From Luteibacter yeojuensis (GTDB lineage: Bacteria > Pseudomonadota > Gammaproteobacteria > Xanthomonadales > Rhodanobacteraceae): a DNA stretch of 64,000 bases. The notes below the pieces were generated by a model that did not search any database, was not told the origin of the DNA, and saw nothing but the letters and a program-made list of their open reading frames with translations. A program made the position numbers and the translations under genes. The stretch lies in assembly GCF_000964085.1 (NCBI RefSeq), contig NZ_JZRB01000014.1, forward strand, positions 1 to 64,000, written 5' to 3'. Numbering within the stretch: position 1 is the stretch's first letter; each line of letters starts with the position of its first letter. This document shows, in pieces, positions 40,951 to 51,243 of the stretch.

Positions 40951-43900
40951 ATGACGACCCGCCACTGGCTCTGCATGCTGGCCGCTTTCGCCGCATCGTG
41001 CGTGGCGCACGCATCGCCAGCGCTCATCCGGTACCCGAACGTGCATGGCGGCAAGGTCGTCTTCGTCGCGCGCGATGCCCTCTGGGTGGCATCCACGCAA
41101 GGCGGAAAGGCGCAGGCCCTGGCGGACATGCCAGGCCCGCCATCGGCGCCGCGCTTCTCGCCCGATGGCCGTTACATCGCCTTCACCGCGCAGAACCGGG
41201 GCAACGAGGATGTCTACGTGGTGTCGAGCGCGGGCGGCCCAACCACGCGCCTCACATGGGCTGCCGATACCACTGCAACGCCGCCGCCATGGTGGGGGCC
41301 CAACAACCTCGTCGTGGGCTGGGCACCCGATTCCAGCGCCATTCTGTTCCTCTCTCGGAGCACGGCGTTCGCACGGAGCGAACCGGTGTTGATGAAGGTA
41401 CCGGTGGGTGGTGGCCTTCCCGTGCGTGTCGACCTGAACGACGCGGCGATGCTGTCGTACTCGCCCGATGGGCAGGCGATCGCCTATTCGCGAACCTTTG
41501 CGGCATACCGCCCCTGGAAGCGCTACGACGGTGGGCTGGCGCCGGATGTGTACGTGTACCGGTTCGCCAGCGGGCAGCGGCGGCAGCTGACGGACTGGAA
41601 GGGTACGGATGATTTCCCGATGTGGGTGGGCCAGCGCATCTTCTTCGTTTCCGATCGCGATGCCGGGCGCCGGGCCAACCTGTGGGTGATGGACGAAGAT
41701 GGGGGAAACGCCAGGGAGCTCACGCACTTCACCGACGGCGACATCGATTTCCCCAGCGTCGGGGACGGCACCATCGCGTTCCAGCAGGGCGGGGCGTTGT
41801 GGCTGATGGATACCGCGACGCTTGCCTTGCATGCCGTTCCCATCGGCGTGCCGGATGATGGGAAAAGCAGCACGCCGATCAGCATCGCGCTTGGCCCTTA
41901 CGTGCGCCCGGCCGACGTGACCGGTGCGGCTGACTATGCGCTGTCGCCCGACGGCCGCCGGGTGGCGTTCTCGGCGCTCGGCCGCATGGCGTGGGTCGAT
42001 GTCGACGGCAAGCCCGCGCTGCCCACGCGGCGTGCGGACAGCGACCGCGCGGACGAGGATCACCCCGCCTGGTCCCCCGACGGCACGGCGCTGGCCTTCG
42101 TCACCGACCGGTCCGGCGAGGAAGAAGTGGTGGTGCGGGCATGGGCGACGGGGAACGAGCGGGTGCTGACGCATACGGCGTCCGGCTATTACTACCGCCC
42201 CACGTGGTCGCCGGACGGCAAGCGGCTGCTTGTCGCCGATGCGGGGCACGGGTTGTGGTTGCTCGACGCCGGCGGTGGCGCGTCCTTGTGCGTGGCACGC
42301 GACCCCGCCGCCGAGATCAGGGATGCCGCCTTCTCGGCCGATGGCATGCTGGTGGCTTACAGCACGTTGCCGGCGAACCAACAGCGCGCCCTGCATGTGT
42401 ATGACACACGCACGCACGCGGACCACGTGGTTAGCTCGCCCATGGACAGTGACTGGTCGGGCCGGTTTTCGAGCGACGGCACGCGGCTCTACTTCCTTTC
42501 AAACCGCCACGCGCAACCGGTGCTCTCCGATCGCGAAACCGACATGGTGCCCATCCGTTCCACGGGCGTGTACGAAGCCCCGATCAAGGGCGGCGTGGTG
42601 CAGATGGACAAGGCCACGCCCCTGCCTTTTCCCGGCGGGGCCTATGCCCTCGAGGGCGAGCACGGCGGCGCCCTTTTCGTCTTCGCAAAGGCGACGACCC
42701 AGATCGAATCGAACGTGGAAGGCGAGCGCAACGTACTCCACGTTTTTGACCTGGCCACGCGCCAGGATCGCACCCTGGCCGAGGGCGCGGAGACGGTGGA
42801 TGTCGCCCCCGATGGGCGGCACATCGCCTGGTTCGCCGCTGGCACGTACCACGTATCGGGCACCGGCGAGGCCAGCGGCTGGACGGTGGACCTGGCCACC
42901 TTGCGGGGCGACGTCACCTGGCAACACGCATGGAAGGAAATGTTCGACAAGGCCTGGCGCCTGGAACGCGACATGTTCGAGGACAAGGCGCTCGACGGGG
43001 CGCCGTGGCGGCGCGTGCACGATGTGCTCGCGATGCGCCTGCCGGCACTGTCATCGCAAGCGGATTTCCATTACCTGCTTGGGCAGTTGCAGGGCGAGGT
43101 CGGCAGCTCGCACACCTACTATGGCGCCAGGCCCGCGCAGGCGCCGCGCGAGGCGGAGCCGCTGCTGGGCGCCGACCTTGCGCTCGACGGCTCGACGGGC
43201 CTGTATCGCATCGCGCGCATCCTGCAGGGTGACAACAGCCGCCCCGCGATCCGCAGCCCGCTGCAAGCGCCTGGTATCGATGCAACGGCGGGCGATTATG
43301 TGCTTGCGATCAACCACCAGCCGCTCAAGGCACCGCGGAACCCGCAGGAACTCCTCGCCGGCGCCACGGGGCCCGTGGTGCTATCGCTGGCGCCATCGCC
43401 CGCATCCGCACCCGTCGATGTCACCGTGGTGCCCCTCGAGAGTGAAGCGGCGCTGCGCCAGTACGATGCACTGGTGTCACGTCGACACCTCGTCGATTCC
43501 CTCAGCCACGGCACCATCGCCTACATCTACCTCACCAACATGGCCGAGGCGGGCACCCGCCAGTTCATCGACCAGTTCTACGCGCAGCAGGACAAGAAGG
43601 CGCTGCTGGTCGACGTGCGCTGGAACACGGGTGGCTTCACAAGCCAGCTGATGCTCGAACGCCTGCGCCGGCGGCCGGCCGGTGTGTTCGTGAACCGGCA
43701 GGGCGCCCAGGCCACGCTTCCCGACGGCCTGCTCGCGGGGCCCAAGCTGGTACTGGTGAACCATTACTCGGCCTCCGACGGCGACCAGTTCCCCTACTTC
43801 TTCCGCGAGGAAGGCGTTGGGAACGTGGTCGGCACGCGCACCTGGGGCGGCGTGCGGGGCATCCTGGGCGCGTGGCCGCTCATGGACCGAACGACCGTGA

Positions 43901-44091
43901 ACGTGCCCAAGGATGTACTCCTGTCCAACGACCACCGGCCGCTGATCGAAAACGAGGGCGTGCATCCCGACATCGAGGTGGATGACGATGCCACCGGTGA
44001 TCGCGACGCGCAGCTGGAGCGAGCGGTGCAGGCCCTGCTCAACGAGCCAGGATCGCCGCAAGCGCACGCAAAAGGCAGTCCGCCGCGTTGA
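40951..44091 (+). CDS. Tricorn-like S41 protease, exported
   Basis: 1046 residues from ATG 40951, with signal peptide LCMLAAFAASCVAHA; the longer frame has an implausible leader. The N-terminal two thirds form two beta-propellers (APRFSPDGRYIAFTAQN; HPAWSPDGTALAFVTDRS). A PDZ domain lies around GDYVLAINHQPL. The S41 core has VDVRWNTGGF and NHYSASDGDQFPYFF, with the serine in ASDGD as in tricorn. Tricorn proteases process peptides from larger complexes; bacterial exported forms are poorly characterised. The last 53 bases overlap the monooxygenase gene. Confidence 0.88.
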   Translation: MTTRHWLCMLAAFAASCVAHASPALIRYPNVHGGKVVFVARDALWVASTQGGKAQALADMPGPPSAPRFSPDGRYIAFTAQNRGNEDVYVVSSAGGPTTRLTWAADTTATPPPWWGPNNLVVGWAPDSSAILFLSRSTAFARSEPVLMKVPVGGGLPVRVDLNDAAMLSYSPDGQAIAYSRTFAAYRPWKRYDGGLAPDVYVYRFASGQRRQLTDWKGTDDFPMWVGQRIFFVSDRDAGRRANLWVMDEDGGNARELTHFTDGDIDFPSVGDGTIAFQQGGALWLMDTATLALHAVPIGVPDDGKSSTPISIALGPYVRPADVTGAADYALSPDGRRVAFSALGRMAWVDVDGKPALPTRRADSDRADEDHPAWSPDGTALAFVTDRSGEEEVVVRAWATGNERVLTHTASGYYYRPTWSPDGKRLLVADAGHGLWLLDAGGGASLCVARDPAAEIRDAAFSADGMLVAYSTLPANQQRALHVYDTRTHADHVVSSPMDSDWSGRFSSDGTRLYFLSNRHAQPVLSDRETDMVPIRSTGVYEAPIKGGVVQMDKATPLPFPGGAYALEGEHGGALFVFAKATTQIESNVEGERNVLHVFDLATRQDRTLAEGAETVDVAPDGRHIAWFAAGTYHVSGTGEASGWTVDLATLRGDVTWQHAWKEMFDKAWRLERDMFEDKALDGAPWRRVHDVLAMRLPALSSQADFHYLLGQLQGEVGSSHTYYGARPAQAPREAEPLLGADLALDGSTGLYRIARILQGDNSRPAIRSPLQAPGIDATAGDYVLAINHQPLKAPRNPQELLAGATGPVVLSLAPSPASAPVDVTVVPLESEAALRQYDALVSRRHLVDSLSHGTIAYIYLTNMAEAGTRQFIDQFYAQQDKKALLVDVRWNTGGFTSQLMLERLRRRPAGVFVNRQGAQATLPDGLLAGPKLVLVNHYSASDGDQFPYFFREEGVGNVVGTRTWGGVRGILGAWPLMDRTTVNVPKDVLLSNDHRPLIENEGVHPDIEVDDDATGDRDAQLERAVQALLNEPGSPQAHAKGSPPR

Positions 44092-45724
44092 GCGTACCCA
44101 GCGCGTGCGACCGCCAGCCAATGTAACCGTCGGGGCGAACGAGCAGGCAGCCGTCGTCGCGGATTTCGCGGCGCTCGGCCCACTCGAAGTACAGATCCTC
44201 CACCTCGCAGCCGGGGCCGATGGCGAAGGCCGGCACGTCGAGGCCCAGGCGTGCGGCGGCGATGCCTGCACCGGCGATCCACGCCGCGCCGCCTACGCCG
44301 GTGAGCACCGTGAAGCGCCCGCGGCCCACGAGGTCCAGCGTCGACAGCGCCTTGCCCTGGTGCTGCACCCACGCGTGCGGGACGCGCGCACCAGGGCGCG
44401 TCGTCGGCACGTGCTCCAGCTCGCGGTCGACATCATCGCCTTCCTCCATCGCTGGCGCGGATTCCGATTCAAGCACGGCAGCCGAGTGGTACACCTGGTT
44501 CAACTCGAAGCCACGCGCCCGGAACTCGTAGTGCTTCACCTTCATCACCTCGTGCAGTTCGCGCCTGCACGCGTGGCCCGTGTCGCCTGGCTCAGGCAGC
44601 GCGTTGACATCGAGCTCCACCAGCGGCCCGTACGACGCGAGGCTTTCGGTGGCCCGTTCGACCACGGCCCGCCCGATGGGCGCGCGCTCGGTGCTGTAGG
44701 TGTCCAGCAGGGCAGGGCCCGCCAGGCCGCAGAGCACCAGGTCGAGTTTCCACGCCAGGTTATAGGCATCCTGCACGGCTGTGTTCGACCCGAGGCCGTT
44801 GGATGGCACGTGCCGGTGCACGGCGTCGCCCATGCAGAACACGCGCCCTTGCTGGTAGACGGGCGACCACGCGGCGTTCATGGTCCACGGATCCACCCCG
44901 GTGATGTCGAGGTCGAGCCCGGGCAGGCCAAGGGCATCGCGCACCACGTGCGCCGCCTCGTCGGGTGACAGCGATGGCGTGGCGTGCCCGGGTGCATACC
45001 CCTTGATCATCATCCATGACGACCATGGCTTGATGCAGCGCAGGATCGACATGTCGTCGCCGAGCATGAAATACAGCACGCCGGGCCGGTGTGCCACGTA
45101 AGGGGCGAGGTCGGCATGGAACAATATGTTGAGGCTCGTGCCAATGTCGCCCGGCCCTTCGAACGGCAAGCCCAGCGCGGCAGCCACCGTGCTCCTGCCG
45201 CCGTCGGCACCGATGAGGTACCGCGCGCGCACGTCGACGGCCCCGGCGCCAAGGCGGTCGTGCAGATGCGCCGTGACCCCGTCCTCATCTTGCGTGAATG
45301 CGTCGAGCTGCGTGCCGAAACGCACGATCGCACCCTGCGCGATCGCCGCGCGGTACAGCAGCGGTTCGAACAAGTGTTGCGGCAGGTCCGCAAGCAGGCA
45401 CGGGCTGGCCGTGGCATTCGCCGCCGCGCTGGCATCCTCGCCCAGCCCCCGGATCCTTGCGTATTCCTCGCCAGCGAGCGAGCGCATGAACAGCGCGTCA
45501 GGCATCGTGGCGTACGGCGTGGCCAGCGCCAACGCCTCCGCTTCCAGCCCGAACTCGCGCAGGATCTCGAACGTGCGCTGGTTGGTCACGTGCGCGCGCG
45601 GCGTGGGCGAGAGCTGCCTGTGTTTCGTCACCGCCATGACCCGCACGCCGCGCCGCGCGAGGGCAAGCGCCGCGGTGAGCCCGGCGGGGCCGCAACCCGC
45701 GATGAGGACATCGGTCTCGATCAA
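44039..45724 (-). CDS. FAD-dependent aromatic-ring monooxygenase
   Basis: 561 residues from TTG 45724, which overlaps the GH5 stop (TTGA). Group A flavoprotein hydroxylase: GCGPAG near the N-terminus (FAD ADP binding), GADGGRSTV (DG motif), and GDAVHRHVPSNGLGSNTAVQ (FAD ribityl binding). The C-terminal thioredoxin-like domain is present (GRGRFTVLTGVGG). Such enzymes hydroxylate phenolic or polyketide substrates using NAD(P)H. The GH5 neighbour is functionally unrelated, so the operon link may be incidental. Confidence 0.88.
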   Translation of the reverse strand: MIETDVLIAGCGPAGLTAALALARRGVRVMAVTKHRQLSPTPRAHVTNQRTFEILREFGLEAEALALATPYATMPDALFMRSLAGEEYARIRGLGEDASAAANATASPCLLADLPQHLFEPLLYRAAIAQGAIVRFGTQLDAFTQDEDGVTAHLHDRLGAGAVDVRARYLIGADGGRSTVAAALGLPFEGPGDIGTSLNILFHADLAPYVAHRPGVLYFMLGDDMSILRCIKPWSSWMMIKGYAPGHATPSLSPDEAAHVVRDALGLPGLDLDITGVDPWTMNAAWSPVYQQGRVFCMGDAVHRHVPSNGLGSNTAVQDAYNLAWKLDLVLCGLAGPALLDTYSTERAPIGRAVVERATESLASYGPLVELDVNALPEPGDTGHACRRELHEVMKVKHYEFRARGFELNQVYHSAAVLESESAPAMEEGDDVDRELEHVPTTRPGARVPHAWVQHQGKALSTLDLVGRGRFTVLTGVGGAAWIAGAGIAAARLGLDVPAFAIGPGCEVEDLYFEWAERREIRDDGCLLVRPDGYIGWRSHALGTLNAADCLLRALAAILAR

Positions 45725-46758
45725 GGCGTGCCCGCCTGTGTGTAACGACGCTCAAGCATCTCCCCCGGGCCAAAGCCCGGGTCGCCGCACTGCTTGCCCT
45801 GGAAGGTCGACAGCGCCGGCGGAAACCCATGGAACATGGAGCCAAAGCGGGGGCCGGAAAAATCCCAGCCGTACGCCATGATGCCGATACCCCGCTGGTC
45901 GATGTAATCGAGGAACGCCTTGGCATACGCGGGCGTGCCACCGTCGCAATAGAACTTTGGCACCGGCGCCCATTCGGTCACGACGACGGGGTGCGTACGC
46001 GCGAAGTCGCCGAACTTCATGTCCCACGATGGCTCGGTCTGGCCGTCGCGATCGTGTGCGTACGGATGCGAGGCATAGACGACCTGCCGGAGCCTGTCGT
46101 TCAACTCGGGTGCACCGCTGAGCCGTTCGGCGACATTGAGCCCGTCGGCGACGATGACGTTCTCCGCGCCCTCCCCGCGCACCACGGCGATGGCCTGGTT
46201 CATCGCGTCGGCCCACAGCTGCCAGTTGAGTGCGGAGGCGCGTAGCTGCGGTTCATTGAGCAGCTCGTACATCACGCCCTTGTCGGTGCGGAATTCCGGG
46301 GCCATGGAGCGCCATACCGCCCGCGTATGCTCGTTCGGCAGGTTCGCCACGGTCTTTGGGTTCTCGCCGCTCTGCTCTTCGTCCTGCACGCTCAGCATTA
46401 CCACCAGCCCCGCCGCGCGCGCCGCGTGCACTGCATCGATCACCTGCGCGCGGAACCGCGGATCGAACAGCGGGCCACCTTGCTCGAGCCCCGGCTGCGA
46501 TACCTGCATGCGGACGGCGTCGATACCGTGCTTGCGCATGCTGGCGTAGTCGCTTGGCCGATAGTGCTGGTAGGCCTCGGCGAAGACGCCGGCCTGCGCG
46601 GCGGGCGGCGCGACGAAGGCGATTTGCACCACCCCATGCGGGGCCCATGGCCTGCCGTTGCGTAGCAGGTGGCCATCGCGCACTTCGACCTCGGCATGGG
46701 CCTGCAGGGCGGCAAGGGTGAGCGCGGCGGCGACGAGCGGGCGATACACAGGCGGCAT
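45721..46758 (-). CDS. Secreted GH5-family glycoside hydrolase
   Basis: 345 residues from ATG 46758, eight bases after GGAGG. Signal peptide LVAAALTLAALQAHA. The GH5 barrel includes IDAVRMQVSQPG, YELLNEPQ (acid/base glutamate in NEP), YASHPYAH and VVVTEWAPV (nucleophile glutamate in TEW). It is likely an endo-beta-glucanase or -mannanase. No carbohydrate-binding module is present. It is translationally coupled to the FAD monooxygenase downstream. Confidence 0.87.
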   Translation of the reverse strand: MPPVYRPLVAAALTLAALQAHAEVEVRDGHLLRNGRPWAPHGVVQIAFVAPPAAQAGVFAEAYQHYRPSDYASMRKHGIDAVRMQVSQPGLEQGGPLFDPRFRAQVIDAVHAARAAGLVVMLSVQDEEQSGENPKTVANLPNEHTRAVWRSMAPEFRTDKGVMYELLNEPQLRASALNWQLWADAMNQAIAVVRGEGAENVIVADGLNVAERLSGAPELNDRLRQVVYASHPYAHDRDGQTEPSWDMKFGDFARTHPVVVTEWAPVPKFYCDGGTPAYAKAFLDYIDQRGIGIMAYGWDFSGPRFGSMFHGFPPALSTFQGKQCGDPGFGPGEMLERRYTQAGTP

Positions 46759-46963
46759 AAAGGCATCCTCCATGGCCGCGACAGCGCGACCGTCACCCAC
46801 CACCCTAGCGTGGCCCGGGTGCCTGGCCATGTCCGCTCGTCGCAGGCGCGCGGCCTTCGTCGACAAGCGGCAGGAAGACGAAAAGGGTGGCGATGCGACG
46901 AAGCGCGCCCGTGCCGGCGCTGCGTGGCGCTAAGGTAGGCCAAGGTCTATCCTTCGGCTCATC

Positions 46964-47983
46964 ATGCCCCTGCCTGCCATCTACATTGCTGGCTTCTGGT
47001 TCGTCGTGGGGGCCATCAACCTGGTGCTCCTGTCGCTGGATGCGTTTCGCAAGGGGCCCTTCATCACCGATAGCCTGACCTCGCTATGCGGCTGCCTGCT
47101 CTCGTTCGGCCTGCTCTGGGTCACGCGCCACGTCGCCAGGCCACGGCGGCCCTGGCGCAACATGGCCCGTTGGGCCGCGGTGGTGGCCGCGGGAACCGCC
47201 TTGTGGGCCTTCGACTCACTGATGCAGGCATGGACGACCGGGCACCCGCCCTGGGGCCGGTGGCCGGATGACTGGTTCATGCCGTTGCGCATGAACTGGG
47301 TCTATTTCACTGCGCTGTATGCGTTGCAGATGGTGATCCTCGCCCTCGTGGAGTCGATCGACGCGCTGCGGACACGTGAACGCCAGCTGCTCGAAGCGCG
47401 CCTCGCGGCATTACGTTTCCAGCTCAATCCGCATTTCCTTTTCAACACGCTGAACGCCATCTCCACCCTCGTGGCGGAAGCCAGCGTCAGGGAAGCGGGT
47501 GAAATGATCGAGCGGCTTTCGCGTTTCCTCCGTGCTTCGCTCACCGGGGAGCCGACCGACCTGGTCAGCCTCTCGGCCGAACTGGACATGATCCATGCCT
47601 ACCTGGACATCGAAGCCATCCGCTTCGGCGACCGGCTGAATGTGCGTTACGCGTGCCAGGCGGGGCTGGCCGAAGCCCAGGTGCCAAGCTTCATCCTGCA
47701 GCCGCTGGTCGAGAACGCGGTGAAGTATGCCGTGGCGCCCGCGAAGCAGGCCGTCACCATCGCCATCGAAGCGAGCGCCGAGAACGAGAGCCTGATCCTC
47801 GTCGTCGAAGACGACGGGCGCCACGACCATGCGATGGCCGTGCCGGGCACCGGCGTCGGCTTGCGCAATGTGGCGGCCAGGCTCGATGCGCTGTATGGCC
47901 CTGCGGCACGGATGGAGGCGGTGCGCCGCGAGCGCGGGTTCACGGCGGTGATCCGCCTGCCACTGCAATGGAGTGCCACATGA
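46964..47983 (+). CDS. LytS-type sensor histidine kinase (first of two)
   Basis: 339 residues. Several N-terminal transmembrane helices, then the His_kinase domain ALRFQLNPHFLFNTLNAI, with the phospho-accepting histidine in NPHFLFN, and a HATPase domain (FILQPLVENAVKYAV; GTGVGLRNVAARL). It is paralogous to the kinase at 48728-49801 over the whole length. Its stop overlaps the ATG of the response regulator gene by four bases. The signal is unknown. Confidence 0.9.
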   Translation: MPLPAIYIAGFWFVVGAINLVLLSLDAFRKGPFITDSLTSLCGCLLSFGLLWVTRHVARPRRPWRNMARWAAVVAAGTALWAFDSLMQAWTTGHPPWGRWPDDWFMPLRMNWVYFTALYALQMVILALVESIDALRTRERQLLEARLAALRFQLNPHFLFNTLNAISTLVAEASVREAGEMIERLSRFLRASLTGEPTDLVSLSAELDMIHAYLDIEAIRFGDRLNVRYACQAGLAEAQVPSFILQPLVENAVKYAVAPAKQAVTIAIEASAENESLILVVEDDGRHDHAMAVPGTGVGLRNVAARLDALYGPAARMEAVRRERGFTAVIRLPLQWSAT

Positions 47984-48735
47984 CGGGCCAGGTGCTGCGG
48001 GTGCTGCTTGTGGACGACGAGCCGCTGGCGTTGCGCCGGCTCGGCATCGCGCTACGCGAATTCCCCGACCTCGACATCGTCGGCACGGCCAGGGATGGCG
48101 ACGCCGCCGTGGACGAAGCCTAGCGCCTGGGCCCCGACCTGGTCATACTCGACGTCGAGATGCCTGGCCGCGATGGCTTGTCCGTCGCCGATGCGTTCGC
48201 GCGGGATGACGGGCCCGACATCATCATCCTCTCCGCGTTCGATCGTTACGCCGCCGCGGCGTTCCAGGTCGAAGCCATCGATTACCTGCTCAAGCCGCTG
48301 CAGCCCGAGCGCCTGCGCCAGGCGATCGAGCGCGCGCGGCGCCGCCGCGCGGAGCGCGCCGCGTTCGTCGCCAGCACCACCGATGCCGCCAACGCGAACC
48401 CACGGCCCACGATCCACGTCCCCGGCCGGCATGGCGGCCGCGACGTGGCGCTGGCGGACATCATCTGGATCGAGGCGGCGCGCGACTACGTCGTCATCCA
48501 CACGGCCACGCGTTCGCACCTGCTGCGCGCGACCATGACGGAGATGCGGCGCCGGCTGCCTGACAGTTTCCTGCGCGTGCACCGTTCGTCCTTTGTTGCC
48601 CTGGGCGAAGTGCGCCGCTGGGGCGTGCCGTTGAAAGGCATCTACGGCCTCGTGCTGTCGGATGGCAGCGAGGTGCCCGTCGGGCCCAGCTACGTCCAGG
48701 AAACACGCGCGGCGCTGCGCTCGCTGGATGTCTGA
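47980..48735 (+). pseudogene. LytTR response regulator interrupted by an in-frame TAG
   Basis: From ATG 47980 the frame reads a receiver domain (VLLVDDEPLALRRLGIALRE) up to DAAVDEA, then TAG at 48121-48123. The same frame continues RLGPDLVILDVEMPGRDG, a perfect continuation holding the phospho-acceptor aspartate (in LDVEMPG), and then a LytTR DNA-binding domain (DIIWIEAARDYVVIHT; SFLRVHRSSFVAL). A CAG (Gln) to TAG change would explain it. Re-initiation at ATG 48160 would give a protein without the acceptor aspartate. Unless suppressed, the regulator cannot be phosphorylated. Confidence 0.85.
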
Positions 48736-49801
48736 GCCGCTCGTGACGATACCCGCTGCCATCCGACGGAACCGCCTGTCATTCGCGCCTGCGCTGCTTA
48801 TCACAGCGGTATGGGTCGCCGTCGGCGTCGTGAACCTCGGCCTTGCGTCGGTCGACGGGCTGCATTCCGTCCGCGCCATCGCCGGGAGCCTCACTTCGTT
48901 GTGCGGCATTCCCCTTTCCCTGGGCTTGTACGCGGCCATGCGCCGCGGCAAGGCCATGCCGCGCTGGGCTTCGCGAACACTGACCGTGGTGCTCGTGCCG
49001 CTCGCGGGCACGGTGCTGTGGATAGCGAACACCTCGTTCCAGGCCTGGGCAGGGGGGCATGCACCGGTAGGCCACCTGCCGACGGACTGGTTCATGCAGA
49101 CGCACATGAACTGGCTCTACTTCACCGCACTGGTGGTGTTGCAGGTCGCGGTCTCCGGGCTTTTTGATTCAAGCAACGCGCTTCGCGAGCGGGAACGCCA
49201 ACTCCACGAAGCCCGGCTATCGGCCTTGCGCCTGCAACTCAATCCGCATTTCCTGTTCAACACGCTGAACGCGATCGCCACCCTGGCGGCTGAATCGGGT
49301 GCCCGCGAGGCCGAGCAGATGATCACCCGCCTCGCCGCGTTCCTGCGTACATCGCTGGAAAGCGAACCGACCGAGCAGGTGCCTTTGTCCGTGGAGCTGG
49401 AGACGGTGCAGGCTTACCTCGCCGTCGAGGCGGTGCGCTACGGCGACAGGCTCGACGTTCGCTATGCGTGCGAAGCGGGGCTGACCGATGCGCTGGTGCC
49501 CAACTTCATCCTGCAGCCGCTGGTCGAGAACGCCCTCAAGTACGCCGTCGCGCCATCACTCGGCGTCGTGACGATCACGGTATCGGCGTCGTTCGTCGGT
49601 ACAACGCTTCTCGTCGCCATCGATGACAGCGGTTCGGGCCGCTCGCTGGCTGCATCGTCCGGAACCGGGCTTGGCCTGCGCAACGTCGCCGCGCGGCTGG
49701 AAGCGATGTACGGAGCCGATGCCAGCATCGACGCCGGCCCACGGGGCCGGGGGTACCGTGCCGCACTCCGCCTGCCCCTGCGGTGGCACGCCGGCGCGTA
49801 G
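48728..49801 (+). CDS. LytS-type sensor histidine kinase (second of two)
   Basis: 357 residues from ATG 48728, overlapping the regulator's stop (ATGTCTGA). Same plan as the first kinase: transmembrane region (ITAVWVAVGVVNLGLASV), then LRLQLNPHFLFNTLNAI and FILQPLVENALKYAV, ending GTGLGLRNVAARLEAMY. The tandem duplication around one regulator suggests two inputs to one output; with the regulator broken, the arrangement may be decaying. Confidence 0.9.
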   Translation: MSEPLVTIPAAIRRNRLSFAPALLITAVWVAVGVVNLGLASVDGLHSVRAIAGSLTSLCGIPLSLGLYAAMRRGKAMPRWASRTLTVVLVPLAGTVLWIANTSFQAWAGGHAPVGHLPTDWFMQTHMNWLYFTALVVLQVAVSGLFDSSNALRERERQLHEARLSALRLQLNPHFLFNTLNAIATLAAESGAREAEQMITRLAAFLRTSLESEPTEQVPLSVELETVQAYLAVEAVRYGDRLDVRYACEAGLTDALVPNFILQPLVENALKYAVAPSLGVVTITVSASFVGTTLLVAIDDSGSGRSLAASSGTGLGLRNVAARLEAMYGADASIDAGPRGRGYRAALRLPLRWHAGA

Positions 49802-49806
49802 CCCGA

Positions 49807-51030
49807 TCATCCTGCGCGTGTTGCTTCAATAGGCGAGATGCGGCTGGCGCGCACGGCGGGTGACAGCACCGCAGCCTGGCTCAACAGGAGCAGCACCACG
49901 GTGCCCACGGCGAGATAGCCCGCGGGCATGCGTTGACCTGCGAAGTGGACCTGTAGCCACGCGGCGAGCAGCCATGCCAACCCGCAGCCGACCAGGACGC
50001 CCCCCAGGCCGATGAGCAGGTTCTCGACGAGGAAGTAGGCGATGATGTCGCGCCGCGTGGCGCCGAGCGCACGGCGTACCCCGATCTGGCGACGGCGTTG
50101 GCCCACCCAGAAGCTCGACAGGCCGGCGATGCCCGCGCCCGTGATGGCGAGCAAGACCACCGATACCACGCTCATGAGGATGACCATGCCGCGATCGGCC
50201 CGGTAGGCCTGCCGCCGGATCGTCGAGAACGGTGCGACCGGGTCGCGGGTCAGCATCGTGCGCATCGGGTTCGCCAGCGCGAGTGCGTGGGTGATGCGGG
50301 CCATCACGTGCTGGTCCTCGCCAGGCTGCGCGCGGACAAGGTAGCTCTCGTTGCCGTTGTTCGTGATCTCGGGTAGCAGCAGGGAAAACTGGTTGCCGTC
50401 TTCGCCACGGGCATGGGTCCAGGGCACTTCCATGCGTTCAAGGATGCCGATCACGATGATCGGCCGGATCCGGTCGCTGAAGTACATCGCCTTGCCCAGC
50501 GCCGAGCCCTGCGGGAAGAGGCGGTCGGCCAGCGCCTGCGTCACGATGGCGACGCCCGGGTCGGGTAGCCGCCCGCGATCAACCTGCCCCACCTCGTTCG
50601 CGGTGAAGTTCCTCCCCGCTATCAGCTTCGCGCCCAGCACGCCGAGGGCGTGTTCGTCGCCGTAATACATGGCTGCGGTCGCCGCCGCCCGCCGGCTGTC
50701 CGGCGATGTCTGCACCGCGACAAGCGCCCCGCCGCCCCGCAACGGGAACGAGTTGGCGGCATACGCGTCGGCAACGCCGGGCAGCGAGCGCAGGGCCTGC
50801 ACATCGGTACGGATGAGCGGGACGTAGTCACTTATGTCGCCGACGAATTGCGTCCGTATGGCGATGAGGTGGTCCTCCGTCAGCCCGCTCGGTTCGCCAA
50901 GCCGCGTTAGATCCTGATGGATGATGAACAGTGCATTGCAGACGATGGCTAGCGTGAGGGCGATCTGCAGGCGGATCAGCACCACGCCCGCCTTGTGGCG
51001 GGATAGCGAGGCAAGGATCGGTCGAATCAT
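49807..51030 (-). CDS. FtsX/MacB-type ABC transporter permease, without its ATPase
   Basis: 407 residues from ATG 51030. One N-terminal transmembrane helix (LIRLQIALTLAIVCNALFII), a large periplasmic domain, and three C-terminal helices (MVILMSVVSVVLLAITGAGI; NLLIGLGGVLVGCGLAWLLA; LAVGTVVLLLLSQAAVLSP). VGQRRRQIGVRRALGATRRDI is the signature loop of the family. These permeases need a MacB/LolD-type ATPase; none is nearby. It is convergent with the second kinase gene, five bases apart. Confidence 0.85.
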   Translation of the reverse strand: MIRPILASLSRHKAGVVLIRLQIALTLAIVCNALFIIHQDLTRLGEPSGLTEDHLIAIRTQFVGDISDYVPLIRTDVQALRSLPGVADAYAANSFPLRGGGALVAVQTSPDSRRAAATAAMYYGDEHALGVLGAKLIAGRNFTANEVGQVDRGRLPDPGVAIVTQALADRLFPQGSALGKAMYFSDRIRPIIVIGILERMEVPWTHARGEDGNQFSLLLPEITNNGNESYLVRAQPGEDQHVMARITHALALANPMRTMLTRDPVAPFSTIRRQAYRADRGMVILMSVVSVVLLAITGAGIAGLSSFWVGQRRRQIGVRRALGATRRDIIAYFLVENLLIGLGGVLVGCGLAWLLAAWLQVHFAGQRMPAGYLAVGTVVLLLLSQAAVLSPAVRASRISPIEATRAG

Positions 51031-51243
51031 GGCACGCACGGGGGTAGTGGCCTGGACGAAGCCTAGCCACGCGGCACGCCCGGCTCGATGCCGTTGGTCG
51101 CAGCGATAAGTTCTTCGTCGAAGCGCCATGGCCGTGCGCGGCCGCGCATCCGACGAACACAGCCACGTTGCGACGAAACGTTGCCGCCGACGGCGCGCTT
51201 CGCGCGAAGGTGGTTGCCCCATCGCCGCTTTAGGACACCGACC

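Noticed and set aside
40804-42426. A 540-codon open frame antisense to the tricorn-like protease
   Set aside because: It is a shadow of the protease gene: low-complexity, arginine/histidine-rich and without recognisable family motifs.
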